64,000 nt of DNA, taken from Oleiphilus messinensis (GTDB lineage: Bacteria > Pseudomonadota > Gammaproteobacteria > Pseudomonadales > Oleiphilaceae). The notes beneath the pieces are model-generated. The model was given only the letters and a program-made list of their open reading frames with translations. It ran no database searches and had not been told where the DNA came from. Position 1 is the first letter of the stretch, and the number at the start of each line of letters is the position of its first letter. Shown here in pieces: positions 8,004 through 16,348 of this stretch. Made by a program: the position numbers and the translations under genes. The DNA lies in contig NZ_CP021425.1 of assembly GCF_002162375.1 (NCBI RefSeq), positions 5,878,501 through 5,942,500 on the forward strand, given 5' to 3'.

Positions 8004-9620
8004 CTAAAAGTCTGCAGAGGAGTTAACCGGTCGGCTTGCCCCATGACTTACGTTATGCTCCGAAGTAGCTTGTTCAGCTTTCGGCTTTTTAACTTGATTG
8101 AAACTCTGGATAGCATTTAATGTGGAATATTTCCATACTCGGACTGCTCCGACAAATTTTTGGCCAGTACTTGCCGTATAACGCCAAGTTTTCACGGTAG
8201 ATATACCCTGCAATTTTGCTTTTGCGCTGGTCTTGGCCTTATTATTTGTTATGCTGATAATATTTTTTATGGTTTTTTCAACTGTATCAGAATCGGCCTT
8301 TACCTCACGCTCCACTACTTGGGAAATTTCTTCTCCTCGTTCTCGTTCAATTTCCACGCTCATATACCCATTCAACAACTCTGCGATTTGTGCATCCGCG
8401 TTACTTATAGCGGCTTCCCTTGCTTCGGACTTGAGCTGATCATTGATATAATCATCAGCCGATGAAGGTGAATAAGAAGATATGCCGTAAGACACAATTG
8501 CCGGTGCACCCAACTCATCATATAGCAGGCGAGTTCCCAAAGTATGGGTAAAATCTTTTTCTCTTGAAGGGATCAAAGTAGAAACCTGCCTGCCTTTCCC
8601 CGAAATTAAAGATTCTCGTTGCAATGTAATATCTTTAGCAATCTGAATTGTCTTATCAGAAACAATACCTAAAACACCTACACTAGTACGCCCCTTTTTA
8701 TCGGTTATAACGGCTGTTTGTAAGGTAAACAAACCCGCAATACTGCCACTGGCGTTTCTAATCGTCCGTTTCACGAACTTATCTCTGAATAAATCTTTTT
8801 TTACTTTCGGTGTCATTGTTTGCAATGTGCCAGGATCAACACCCATTTCCAGAAGCTCCTGGTCAAGCTTTTTGCCTGCGACATCTAAAGACTTATCAAA
8901 TATCAAAAGTACTTTGTTAAGCACGTCAGACGTGCCGCTTTCAGGTAGCTCCAACTCTTTGGCATTGGTTGATTGATCAGAATAAAACGATCTCGATTTT
9001 TCGGTTATAGTTCTGCCAAAACGAAGCGTGACGTATTCCTCTTGCACCTTCATTAATGCTCTGTCAAAGGCATTAATCATTGCGCTTCCAAACTGAGGGT
9101 CGGTGGGCTTTAACGAAACTGTCTGAGAACCATAAATTATTATCTTCCCATCTTTTTCACCAAATTCCCCTTTTTCCCGACCGAAATTCGATACAGCTTC
9201 ATCAGCCCAATCATCGATAGAATCTGAGGCAGAGACTATGGCATTAGCATTTGACATAGCATTGTGCTCGTTGATGTCTGCCTGCTCTACTTTGTCACTT
9301 GTGAGTAGGGGTCTGTCAATCTGTGGAGGGATAGATAGTGGTGGAGGCTGAGAACCAGTAACAGGCAATGGAGGTGGCGCTTGAGTAGCCACGATAATAT
9401 TCTGCAAGTCCATGCGTGATTCTGCACTCACCCAACCAGCCATCCCTTCTTGCCAAACAGGAGTAGCAGCATTAAAGCTGCCATTTGCTTTCATCGCCTG
9501 GAGGCGTTCTAACGAATAAGGTCCTTGCTGCTTACCGTCAACAACAATAAAGTAGTCTGCTAAAGAAGTTGCACTGAAACAAAGAGACAATGCAAAGATT
9601 GCGCAATTAGAACTTTTCAT
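8004..9620 (-). CDS. GYF_2 (DUF4339)-domain exported protein, DUF6844-like
   Basis: 538 residues. Signal peptide MKSSNCAIFALSLCFSATSLA, then a GYF_2 domain at about residues 22-70: YFIVVDGKQQGPYSLERL, TPVWQEGMAGW. A proline-rich linker (APPPLPVTGSQPPPLSIPPQ) leads into a large domain of about 400 residues with IIYGSQTVSLKPTDPQFGSA and ALMKVQEEYVTLRFGR, which I associate from memory with DUF6844 but cannot verify. GYF_2 domains usually bind peptides or sit in membrane proteins; a secreted one followed by a proline-rich stretch is less common. Ten bases separate its stop from the next gene. Function unknown. Confidence 0.7.
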   Translation of the reverse strand: MKSSNCAIFALSLCFSATSLADYFIVVDGKQQGPYSLERLQAMKANGSFNAATPVWQEGMAGWVSAESRMDLQNIIVATQAPPPLPVTGSQPPPLSIPPQIDRPLLTSDKVEQADINEHNAMSNANAIVSASDSIDDWADEAVSNFGREKGEFGEKDGKIIIYGSQTVSLKPTDPQFGSAMINAFDRALMKVQEEYVTLRFGRTITEKSRSFYSDQSTNAKELELPESGTSDVLNKVLLIFDKSLDVAGKKLDQELLEMGVDPGTLQTMTPKVKKDLFRDKFVKRTIRNASGSIAGLFTLQTAVITDKKGRTSVGVLGIVSDKTIQIAKDITLQRESLISGKGRQVSTLIPSREKDFTHTLGTRLLYDELGAPAIVSYGISSYSPSSADDYINDQLKSEAREAAISNADAQIAELLNGYMSVEIERERGEEISQVVEREVKADSDTVEKTIKNIISITNNKAKTSAKAKLQGISTVKTWRYTASTGQKFVGAVRVWKYSTLNAIQSFNQVKKPKAEQATSEHNVSHGASRPVNSSADF

Positions 9621-9647
9621 TAAGTGTCACCCTAAATTTTGTGGTTT

Positions 9648-10541
9648 TTATTTGCGAACAATATCGCCCTTGCCAATTTCATCATCTTCTTTGGTAATCA
9701 CAGCGATCGTAAATTTTGGATTAACCCTGCTGATTTTTATTTGCCCAATTTCAGTTTCAGCGGAACCAAGGTTTTCTCCGGTATCTGGATCAATTAGAGC
9801 AATCCCTGGTCTGAATACACGAAGTGTTTCACCTTCTTTTATCCCACCGTCCTGACCTCGGTTTATAAAGACCTGCTTACCTTGAACATTCAATACTTTC
9901 ATCGGAAACACAGCATCAACCAACTGATCGGTCATTTGAGAAGCTACTTTTTTGGCCATCTTAGTGAAATAAACCGAACTGGGAACACCACCTTTCGAAT
10001 TCACTACTTGCTTCTCAGTTGAAAATGAGGACTTCATATAGAAAGTCGTTTTGATACTTCCGGTTGTGGTGTCAAGTATTTGGGCATTCACTTCTATCAT
10101 CCCCGAATCAATTCGGACATACTTGTTCTCCAAGTTTGGCACTGGATTACTGGAGCGGTAAAATTTAAAGTCTTGCACGGTAGGTAAGATTAAATAATTG
10201 GCATTTTTGAACTGCCCTGATTGAGCCGCATTGCCAGCTGCAAATTGCGAACTGGCAAACTCTTGCTCTTCCTTCAGCTCCTGTAACACTTCCGTTTTTC
10301 TGCTAACTAAATTGAATTTCCTGTTTTTTTGGATGGATGCTTCCATCTCATCAAGCAAGGTTGATAAATTAAGGTGTTTAACGGCATATTGACTAACACC
10401 TTCTCCAATTTTCGCCGATTTAACCGCAACTACAGGCTTAGCCTTCGGCGCACCTTTCACACCACCAACATAACCCGTTAGTAAAACAAGAATAAACAGT
10501 AAATGTGAGGTGGAACGGCCAATATGCCAAACGTTATACAT
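9648..10541 (-). CDS. CsgG-family-like exported protein with FlgT-C-like C-terminus
   Basis: 297 residues from the ATG at 10541; a TTG two codons earlier is possible, and the ribosome site is weak (GGGAGC). A hydrophobic segment (SHLLFILVLLTGYVGG) serves as signal peptide or anchor. The central part, FNLVSRKTEVLQELKEEQ and FKNANYLILPTVQDFKFY, matches the strand-helix plan of CsgG-like domains. The C-terminal about 85 residues (FPMKVLNVQGKQVFINRGQD, DPDTGENL) repeat the end of the protein at 6731. First gene of the six-gene operon; gaps between members are only 3-34 bases. Confidence 0.72.
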   Translation of the reverse strand: MYNVWHIGRSTSHLLFILVLLTGYVGGVKGAPKAKPVVAVKSAKIGEGVSQYAVKHLNLSTLLDEMEASIQKNRKFNLVSRKTEVLQELKEEQEFASSQFAAGNAAQSGQFKNANYLILPTVQDFKFYRSSNPVPNLENKYVRIDSGMIEVNAQILDTTTGSIKTTFYMKSSFSTEKQVVNSKGGVPSSVYFTKMAKKVASQMTDQLVDAVFPMKVLNVQGKQVFINRGQDGGIKEGETLRVFRPGIALIDPDTGENLGSAETEIGQIKISRVNPKFTIAVITKEDDEIGKGDIVRK

Positions 10542-10609
10542 ATACAATTTGCTGGGCTCCCTTGCGGTTTAAATTATTTCTAAAGCCGAGTGAAATAATC
10601 CGTAGACGA

Positions 10610-10631
10610 GACATTTAGTATCATAAATGTC
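10610..10631. promoter_or_regulatory. Perfect inverted repeat upstream of the envelope operon
   Basis: GACATTTA and TAAATGTC form a perfect 8-bp inverted repeat with a 6-base spacer, about 70 bases ahead of the first gene of the minus-strand operon. Spacing and position suit a dimeric regulator site; the regulator is unknown. Confidence 0.45.
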
Positions 10632-10674
10632 CCACCATCGATTTCCACTTGATTAAATACTACGTAACGTAAAT

Positions 10675-12636
10675 CTAGGCGACTTCCTCTACAGAAAGTA
10701 GATACGTTCCACTCGTTCTACTCTCACCAGTAATACCTATAAAATAGGTTCCTGAGTAATCAGCGCTAAATATCTCTTGGGCATTATTCCCTACACCATC
10801 GTCGTCGTCATTGCTCGACCGATAAAAATCTCCCACGTGATTGTATATTCCATTCAAGTATGGGTCTTCGAGGGTTCCATCGACAGTAGCCGCGCCCAAT
10901 ACATCTATTTGGTAAGAGCGCCCAGCCAACAATTCCACAGCAACCCAATCAATATCTCCTTGGTTTTCAATCTCACCAAAAAACGTTGCATTAATACCAA
11001 TGCTTGCAGAAGTCTCGGTGTTAGATAAGATAGAATCGTCGTTATCGACGCTTAGAGTGTAGGTTCCACTCGCGGTATAATCACCGTATGCGAGTACATA
11101 GTAAGTACCCGCCACATCAGGTATTATCGTGATGAGCGCATTATTCCCTGGCCCGCTATCGTAATCATTCGCCAATTGACTCCCCTGGCTATCGTAAAAA
11201 CGCAATTCAGGGTCTGACAACGTTCCCATGCCATTATGTTCGCCAGATAAGTTAATCGTGTATGCTTTGCCCGCTGTATCCAAATCAAGTCTAAACAAAT
11301 CTGAATCGTACTTGGCATTGATTACCCCTGTCGTCGACCCACCGGGAACAACAAACCCTGTAGTCAACATATTACTCAAATAGTCATCACTACCATCCAC
11401 ACTCACTACGTAGTAACCTGAACCATAGTAATCATCTTCAACTGCAATGTAGTAGGTGCCTAATTCTTCGGAGGTGAGTGTAATGGTAGCCAATGCATCA
11501 TCACCGACGCCGCCATCATAGTCATAAGCAACACGATCCAGGTTACTGTTATAGACTTGAATTTCTGGATCTGGTAGTGTCCCCAATCCAGAATCCTCTC
11601 CTTTCGCTTCGATAATGTAAGTCAAACCACTTTGGTCTAGTTCAACAGCTATCCAGTCTTGATCCAAAGAATAATTTATTTCACCAACAAAGCTGCTATC
11701 GACAGAAACACTGGCTGAAGTTTTTAGATTTGAAACATAATCATCTTCGCCAGAAACCTTTAGGGTGTAACTACCCACAGCATTATAACCAGATAGTCCA
11801 ATATAGTAGGTACCAGCCACACTAGGAGTAAACGTCACTTGAGCATTATTACCTTCACCACCATCATCATTGCTATAACCTAGCTCGAATAACTCATCAT
11901 CATATAGTCCAGAGATGTATGGGTCTGTTAGCGTACCTCCACCGGTAGCAGTCCCCTCAAACTGAAACAAGTATGCGACACCGGGCAGCAGGTCAATCGC
12001 GACGAAATCAACGTCGTCCGAATCTGAGATTTCACCCACAACTACATCGCCAGGGTTAATTCTTCCCACAGTAAGGTTATTTGCTGCAAAGTCATCTACT
12101 TCCTGTTCCGTTGTTGAGAGATCAGGTCGAATTAGTGTTTCAATGGCCTCGAATGTATTTACTACCGTATCTGACGTGACCCCAACATTTGCTAATATTT
12201 CTACTGCAGTTTCGAGGTCGGTGTAAGCCTGTTCTGTTGCTTGTAACTGCTCAGTAAAATAAGTGGCAGACAACAACTTGTTTTCAATAACTGTCGCATC
12301 GTCATTAGTCGCTCCAAACAACACATTCAGTGCAATTTCCTGCAGGGATATCTCGCCAGAATCCAGCAGCCCGACATAGAATGCTTTACCTGCTTCATCC
12401 GGGGCTCTATTAAATAGGCTCTGATAGATGTTATCGACCAAGTCCGAGCTTGATGCAGACCCAAACCGCTCATTAAATTCCTCAGATACACCAAACGCTT
12501 CAATAATGGTGCTCAAGTCACCACCTGAAAGCTCCAAAAGATTCGCCCAGTAATTCAAGCCACCTGGGTCTGCGGGTCTACTGTAATAAGCGATGTAGGC
12601 TTTTTGAACCAAATCAGTTGAGGAGTCTGTAGTCAT
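10675..12636 (-). CDS. DUF4214 protein with four pre-peptidase C-terminal (PPC-like) repeats
   Basis: 653 acidic residues without a signal peptide. The first 120 residues form a DUF4214 domain: VQKAYIAYYSRPADPGGLNY, DNIYQSLFNRAPDEAGKAFY. From about residue 190 there are four units of about 110 residues, each with D.D(W/F/L)..(V/R)(E/D/I)L, a middle LxDPxLxxYD strand, GxGNNA, and a final AGTYYIxxxG...SGTYxLxVxxxDD. This is the PPC bacterial pre-peptidase fold, usually seen in secreted proteins. DUF4214 proteins are often S-layer or type I secretion substrates, so this is probably a cell-surface protein exported without a Sec signal (inference). A second DUF4214 protein lies at 59205. Confidence 0.8.
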   Translation of the reverse strand: MTTDSSTDLVQKAYIAYYSRPADPGGLNYWANLLELSGGDLSTIIEAFGVSEEFNERFGSASSSDLVDNIYQSLFNRAPDEAGKAFYVGLLDSGEISLQEIALNVLFGATNDDATVIENKLLSATYFTEQLQATEQAYTDLETAVEILANVGVTSDTVVNTFEAIETLIRPDLSTTEQEVDDFAANNLTVGRINPGDVVVGEISDSDDVDFVAIDLLPGVAYLFQFEGTATGGGTLTDPYISGLYDDELFELGYSNDDGGEGNNAQVTFTPSVAGTYYIGLSGYNAVGSYTLKVSGEDDYVSNLKTSASVSVDSSFVGEINYSLDQDWIAVELDQSGLTYIIEAKGEDSGLGTLPDPEIQVYNSNLDRVAYDYDGGVGDDALATITLTSEELGTYYIAVEDDYYGSGYYVVSVDGSDDYLSNMLTTGFVVPGGSTTGVINAKYDSDLFRLDLDTAGKAYTINLSGEHNGMGTLSDPELRFYDSQGSQLANDYDSGPGNNALITIIPDVAGTYYVLAYGDYTASGTYTLSVDNDDSILSNTETSASIGINATFFGEIENQGDIDWVAVELLAGRSYQIDVLGAATVDGTLEDPYLNGIYNHVGDFYRSSNDDDDGVGNNAQEIFSADYSGTYFIGITGESRTSGTYLLSVEEVA

Positions 12637-13051
12637 GCGCTTTCCTTTTTCGTGATATCTAATTTTATTTAAAGGTTAACAAACGTTTAAGCTGATCAAA
12701 TTAACTAACGAATATTTAATGAAAATATTTTAGCACCAATACCTGAACCGAAACTGAATAGACCCTTAGCCAGAGTGTTAGACCGACTCTTACTAAATTT
12801 ACTCCCACGGTTACAGGCGCCCTTATTGAAATCAAATCAAGTAAAATTTATTTAATCCTAAACCACTAAAAAGATTATATTTTCCCCCCAACAAGAGGCA
12901 CTCCTCCTTAAAAAAAACCAATAAAACGGGTTCATCTTGAGAGCAAATAAAAAACCAATAGGGCTTTTGTCACACAGAATCTATGGACAATTTCCTACAA
13001 AGATTGCAGATATATCTCACATAGATCGTTATTTTTTCGGGCAAACTAAGG
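12637..13051. other. AT-rich intergenic region
   Basis: 415 bases, very AT-rich near the gene start at 12636 (probable promoter for the DUF4214 gene) and containing several A- and C-runs. I see no gene, tRNA or clear hairpin. The right edge borders the TnpB fragment, so part of it may be the left side of a decayed insertion. Confidence 0.4.
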
Positions 13052-13273
13052 TTGGTTCCAAGCCCAGAGGAAGAAATACTCTGCACTGATTGCTCTCGCA
13101 CAACTCAGCATCATTCAGGGAAAAAATTGATCTGCTCCGAGTGCGGAGCCAAGCATGACCGGGACATCAGTGCGGCCAGAAACATTCTCGCGGCTGGAGC
13201 ATCGACATCTAGCTGGAGAAATCCCTGTTATTTAAATTGGGCTCTTGAGTCGTTCATTCACAAAATCTGGTAG
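13052..13273 (+). pseudogene. TnpB (IS200/IS605 OrfB) C-terminal zinc-finger remnant
   Basis: An open frame of 73 codons whose first 50 residues carry the end of a TnpB protein: CTDCSRTTQHHSGKKLICS, then ECGAKHDRDISAARNILAAG. The paired CxxC motifs form the zinc ribbon, and HDRDxxAAxNILAxG is the conserved C-terminal motif (RuvC-like catalytic Asp region) of TnpB and Fanzor relatives. The N-terminal 300 or so residues are missing and the rest of the frame (STSSWRNPCYLNW) has no TnpB character. An inactive scar of an IS605-group element; no TnpA nearby. Confidence 0.72.
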
Positions 13274-13378
13274 TACTTCTAAAGCACTGAAAGCCAATGT
13301 TGATATCGTAAACATCTGTGGTTATGCTGGGGCATCGCAGTAAATAATTACAATATAACCCCTGAGAGCGAGTTCATC

Positions 13379-14764
13379 ATGTCCCTTCCTCCCGGCCCGA
13401 AAGGCAAGCCCATATTGGGCAGTATCAGTGAATTTGCAGCGGATACGCTGAGTTTCCTGACCGACACAACAAACACCTATGGCGATGTGGTTTATTTCAA
13501 ATTGGGTCATCTGCCCACGTATCTGGTCACAGACCCCGTCCTCGTTAAAGAAATACTCCTGACCCAACACACGAAATTTATCAAAAACAGTTTTTTCTGG
13601 CGTCACTTCCGGGGTATTTTCGGCAAGGGGCTACTAACCAACGAGGGACAACCGTGGCGGGTGCAGCGCAAACTGGCAGCGCCTGCTTTTCAACACAAAC
13701 GAATCGCAACCTATGTTGATTATATGGTTCAGTTCACCCGGGAAACACAACAGCAATGGCAAGATGGTGCCACACTGGATATACACGATGAAATGATGCG
13801 CCTGACGGCGGATATTGTCGCCAAAGCATTGTTTGATGCATCTATGGCAACCGACGGTCAAGCATTGCTGGATGCGGTCCATGTCATTGAAGCACAAATC
13901 CCGATTCGCATGGCGCGACCTTTTGTATTTCTGGATTACCTGCCGCTGAAAAGCAACCGGGCCTATCAAAAAGCATTGCAGACGATTGAACAGGAAATCA
14001 ACCGCTTTATTCAGCATCACCGGGATCAGCCCGGTCAACGGGAGACGTTGCTTTCCATGTTGATGGAAGCCTGCTATGAAGACGGCTCCGCCATGAGCGA
14101 CAAACAGCTTCGGGATGAAGTGATCACCCTGTTTCTCGCCGGACACGATACTACCGCAATCACACTTTCCTGGACGTTGTATCTGCTATCACAACACCCG
14201 GAATGCAAGGCTCGTGTGCAACATGAGTTAGAAACAGTATTGCAGGGTAATGCACCCACCATGTCTGATTTGGCTGACCTGCACTATTTACGGAACGTCA
14301 TCAAGGAATCGATGCGACTCTTCCCTGCCGCATTTGTATTTGGTCGGGAAAGTGTTGAAGACGTCCAGCTTGGCCCCTGGAAAATTCCCAAGGGTACGAC
14401 GGTACTGGTTAGCCCCTGGGTGAGCCACCGTAGCGAAAAATATTTTGCCAACGCCCAATCCTTCGAGCCAGACCGCTGGACCGAGGATTTCGAAAAAAAT
14501 CAGCTCCCCCGTTACGTTTACATGCCGTTTGGCGGCGGGCCAAGAGTCTGTATCGGGGAAGGTTTTGCCATGATGGAGGCGCAAACGTTGCTCGCGATCC
14601 TTCTGCAGTCCTTTGAGTTCGAATATGCAGGGGACGAAAAGCCCAAGCCTTTCGCCTCGATTACCCTGAGCCCTGCGGCAGGCATGAAAATGCGCTTGCG
14701 GGTCAGGGCGAGTCGGGACTCGAAGAAAGAGGAATCGGCTCTTCGACCCGCGGCTCAATATTAA
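13379..14764 (+). CDS. Cytochrome P450
   Basis: 461 residues, a soluble-looking P450 starting with MSLPPGPKGKPILG. The I-helix motif FLAGHDTTA is at about residues 252-260, the ExxR pair (ESMR) at 310-313, and the heme loop FGGGPRVCIGEGFAM with the iron-ligand cysteine at 391. Sequence style (PPGP..P..G start, HxGDTT-like helix, PFGGGPRxCIG) is that of the class with eukaryote-like CYP4/CYP102-type relatives; members often hydroxylate fatty acids, alkanes or sterol-like compounds. No ferredoxin or reductase gene is next to it, so redox partners must be elsewhere. Its last 62 bases overlap the convergent cupredoxin gene. Confidence 0.95.
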   Translation: MSLPPGPKGKPILGSISEFAADTLSFLTDTTNTYGDVVYFKLGHLPTYLVTDPVLVKEILLTQHTKFIKNSFFWRHFRGIFGKGLLTNEGQPWRVQRKLAAPAFQHKRIATYVDYMVQFTRETQQQWQDGATLDIHDEMMRLTADIVAKALFDASMATDGQALLDAVHVIEAQIPIRMARPFVFLDYLPLKSNRAYQKALQTIEQEINRFIQHHRDQPGQRETLLSMLMEACYEDGSAMSDKQLRDEVITLFLAGHDTTAITLSWTLYLLSQHPECKARVQHELETVLQGNAPTMSDLADLHYLRNVIKESMRLFPAAFVFGRESVEDVQLGPWKIPKGTTVLVSPWVSHRSEKYFANAQSFEPDRWTEDFEKNQLPRYVYMPFGGGPRVCIGEGFAMMEAQTLLAILLQSFEFEYAGDEKPKPFASITLSPAAGMKMRLRVRASRDSKKEESALRPAAQY

Positions 14765-15383
14765 TAAACCCCATTACCCCCGTCTGGTAATGTTGATCCA
14801 GCAAGCAGGCATAAACAACATTGACACCGGGCGGGAAACGCATCAAGACCTCTTTCTGTTCACCGGGTGGCAAGGATAAAGCAGGGTGCTCGTCAGGGCT
14901 TTTTACAATGGGCGCTGCATCATCAGCGGAATTGGAAGAAGTCCCATGATGATGCCCTCCATGCCCGGGAGCAGCTGACTTTCTCTCGGAGTCGGTATAG
15001 GCCGATAAAAACTCAGGATCATCCAACAGAGTCTGAAGGTCTTCTGCAATGACCATAAGGTGGGTCTGATCGCTCTGGTTTTGAAACAATATCCGTGTGA
15101 TGGTTTGCGCAGGGAGCGTTAATCTGGCCGGCACCACACGATGATTTTCCACTTCAATCACCACGGTTTCTTGTGCGGCGGCAGTACCGAATAACGGGTC
15201 TGATCGATAATCCCCCAGAATCATCTCCGGTGTAACCTCTAGCGCCAGCGCGGTTGAGCCAGACAAAACCGGCCAGCCAATACCCAAAATCGCCCCAACC
15301 AGTAAGAAAAATCGCGCCACTGACGTCCACCTCGAAAAAATTACAGACATCCACCCCGAAAAGGTTAATTTACTCACAAACAC
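14703..15383 (-). CDS. Exported cupredoxin-like (blue copper) protein
   Basis: 226 residues with an N-terminal hydrophobic segment (about 22-47, ending STALALE) that is either a signal peptide or an anchor. Mature residues 75-210 follow the cupredoxin plan: VVPARLTLPAQTITRILFQN then QTHLMV with a copper-type histidine, and at the C-end VYACLLDQHYQTGVMGFI with the Cys and second His. In typical sites HYQxGM gives the axial methionine; here that slot is Val, with Met one later, so the site may be atypical. A His-rich insert (GHGGHHHG) may bind metal. Its 3' end overlaps the P450 gene on the other strand. Confidence 0.75.
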   Translation of the reverse strand: MFVSKLTFSGWMSVIFSRWTSVARFFLLVGAILGIGWPVLSGSTALALEVTPEMILGDYRSDPLFGTAAAQETVVIEVENHRVVPARLTLPAQTITRILFQNQSDQTHLMVIAEDLQTLLDDPEFLSAYTDSERKSAAPGHGGHHHGTSSNSADDAAPIVKSPDEHPALSLPPGEQKEVLMRFPPGVNVVYACLLDQHYQTGVMGFINIEPRVEEPIPLSSSPDSP

Positions 15384-15814
15384 GTCACCACCAGCTGATA
15401 CCAGTTGTCTCGCACTTTGCCATTGTCACGGTAAAGTATCACCGTCGCGCCGTAATCAGCAAGACGTTGATTCAAAGCGCCACGGTACAGTGCCTGCTGA
15501 AAGTTTGGAAACGGATCTGACAGCATCCCGACAGCAGTCAAAAATGACCAGAGACCATGGAGCGTAAACACCAGCGTGCCGGAGACAATGTCAATATCAC
15601 CATCAAAGTGCGCGATCCGTTCGGCATAATCTCTCTTGCCGCCAAGAATTGAATTAAAAAATGTCAGCAACTGTACATGCACGCTCTCAAATTCTCGCGC
15701 GCTCTGCTCTGTCACTCGATCCGTTGACTCCAATGGCGTTCTCTCCGAAACAGATACTTCAACTTTACGCACAATTAACGTACTGCGACTAGACTGCACA
15801 GAATACTGTAACAT
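15374..15814 (-). CDS. Hypothetical protein, translationally coupled to the cupredoxin gene
   Basis: 146 residues, no signal peptide or membrane helix. The second half, ILGGKRDYAERIAHFDGDID and TLVFTLHGLWSFLTAVG, looks globular with mixed helix and strand. I recognise no family. Its last ten bases overlap the cupredoxin start, so the two are probably made from one mRNA. Confidence 0.55.
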   Translation of the reverse strand: MLQYSVQSSRSTLIVRKVEVSVSERTPLESTDRVTEQSAREFESVHVQLLTFFNSILGGKRDYAERIAHFDGDIDIVSGTLVFTLHGLWSFLTAVGMLSDPFPNFQQALYRGALNQRLADYGATVILYRDNGKVRDNWYQLVVTCL

Positions 15815-16086
15815 AGCCTGAAATCAATTCATTGCCCGGTTGCGTAAACTCCCCTGGCCCCATTTTTCCGCGGAGCTCAGTTCTCAGGCGATGAGATCAG
15901 GACTGAACTTTGGCCTAGAAGTGTGGCCTATAATAAACGTGTATTGGAACATGAGGCTTTCCAGAAGCTGAATACACTCGAAATCTGTTCTCTGCACTAC
16001 GTGCTGCCGAAGCCGCAGTTAGTGAAAATACCTACGGAGCGGACAAACCACGCCCGGAATTTTATCAACCTGAAACCGGACCTGTT

Positions 16087-16335
16087 ATGGGCTATCGCAT
16101 CATTGAATACACGCTTTGCGGCGGCAAAGACATCTTTGAGCATGATGACCCCAAAGTCGTCGCACAATGGCTTTCGGATCATGATTTCCTGCAATCGAAA
16201 CCTTCCGACCGGGCTGATGTCTACATTATCACGCCATCAGGGGACGAAATCAGCACGGGCGGAATTGCAAAATGGTGCCGAAATCAACTTAACCCCGGCA
16301 TATTGAGCCGACTCAATCCTTTCCGATCAGGATAA
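16087..16335 (+). CDS. Small hypothetical protein
   Basis: 82 residues, MGYRIIEYTLCGGKDIFEHD, charged and globular-looking. The same frame stays open and protein-like upstream to 15955 (EAEYTRNLFSALRAAEA, DKPRPEFYQPETGPV) but has no usual start codon there, so the true gene may be longer with a frameshifted or non-standard start. It ends 13 bases before the LysR gene on the same strand. A TATAAT hexamer at 15926 could be its promoter. No family recognised. Confidence 0.5.
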   Translation: MGYRIIEYTLCGGKDIFEHDDPKVVAQWLSDHDFLQSKPSDRADVYIITPSGDEISTGGIAKWCRNQLNPGILSRLNPFRSG

Positions 16336-16348
16336 TACAGCACAGACA

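Noticed and set aside
15923-16306. 127-codon frame overlapping the gene at 16087
   Set aside because: Its translation has no hydrophobic or domain pattern and looks like an out-of-frame reading of the 16087 gene.
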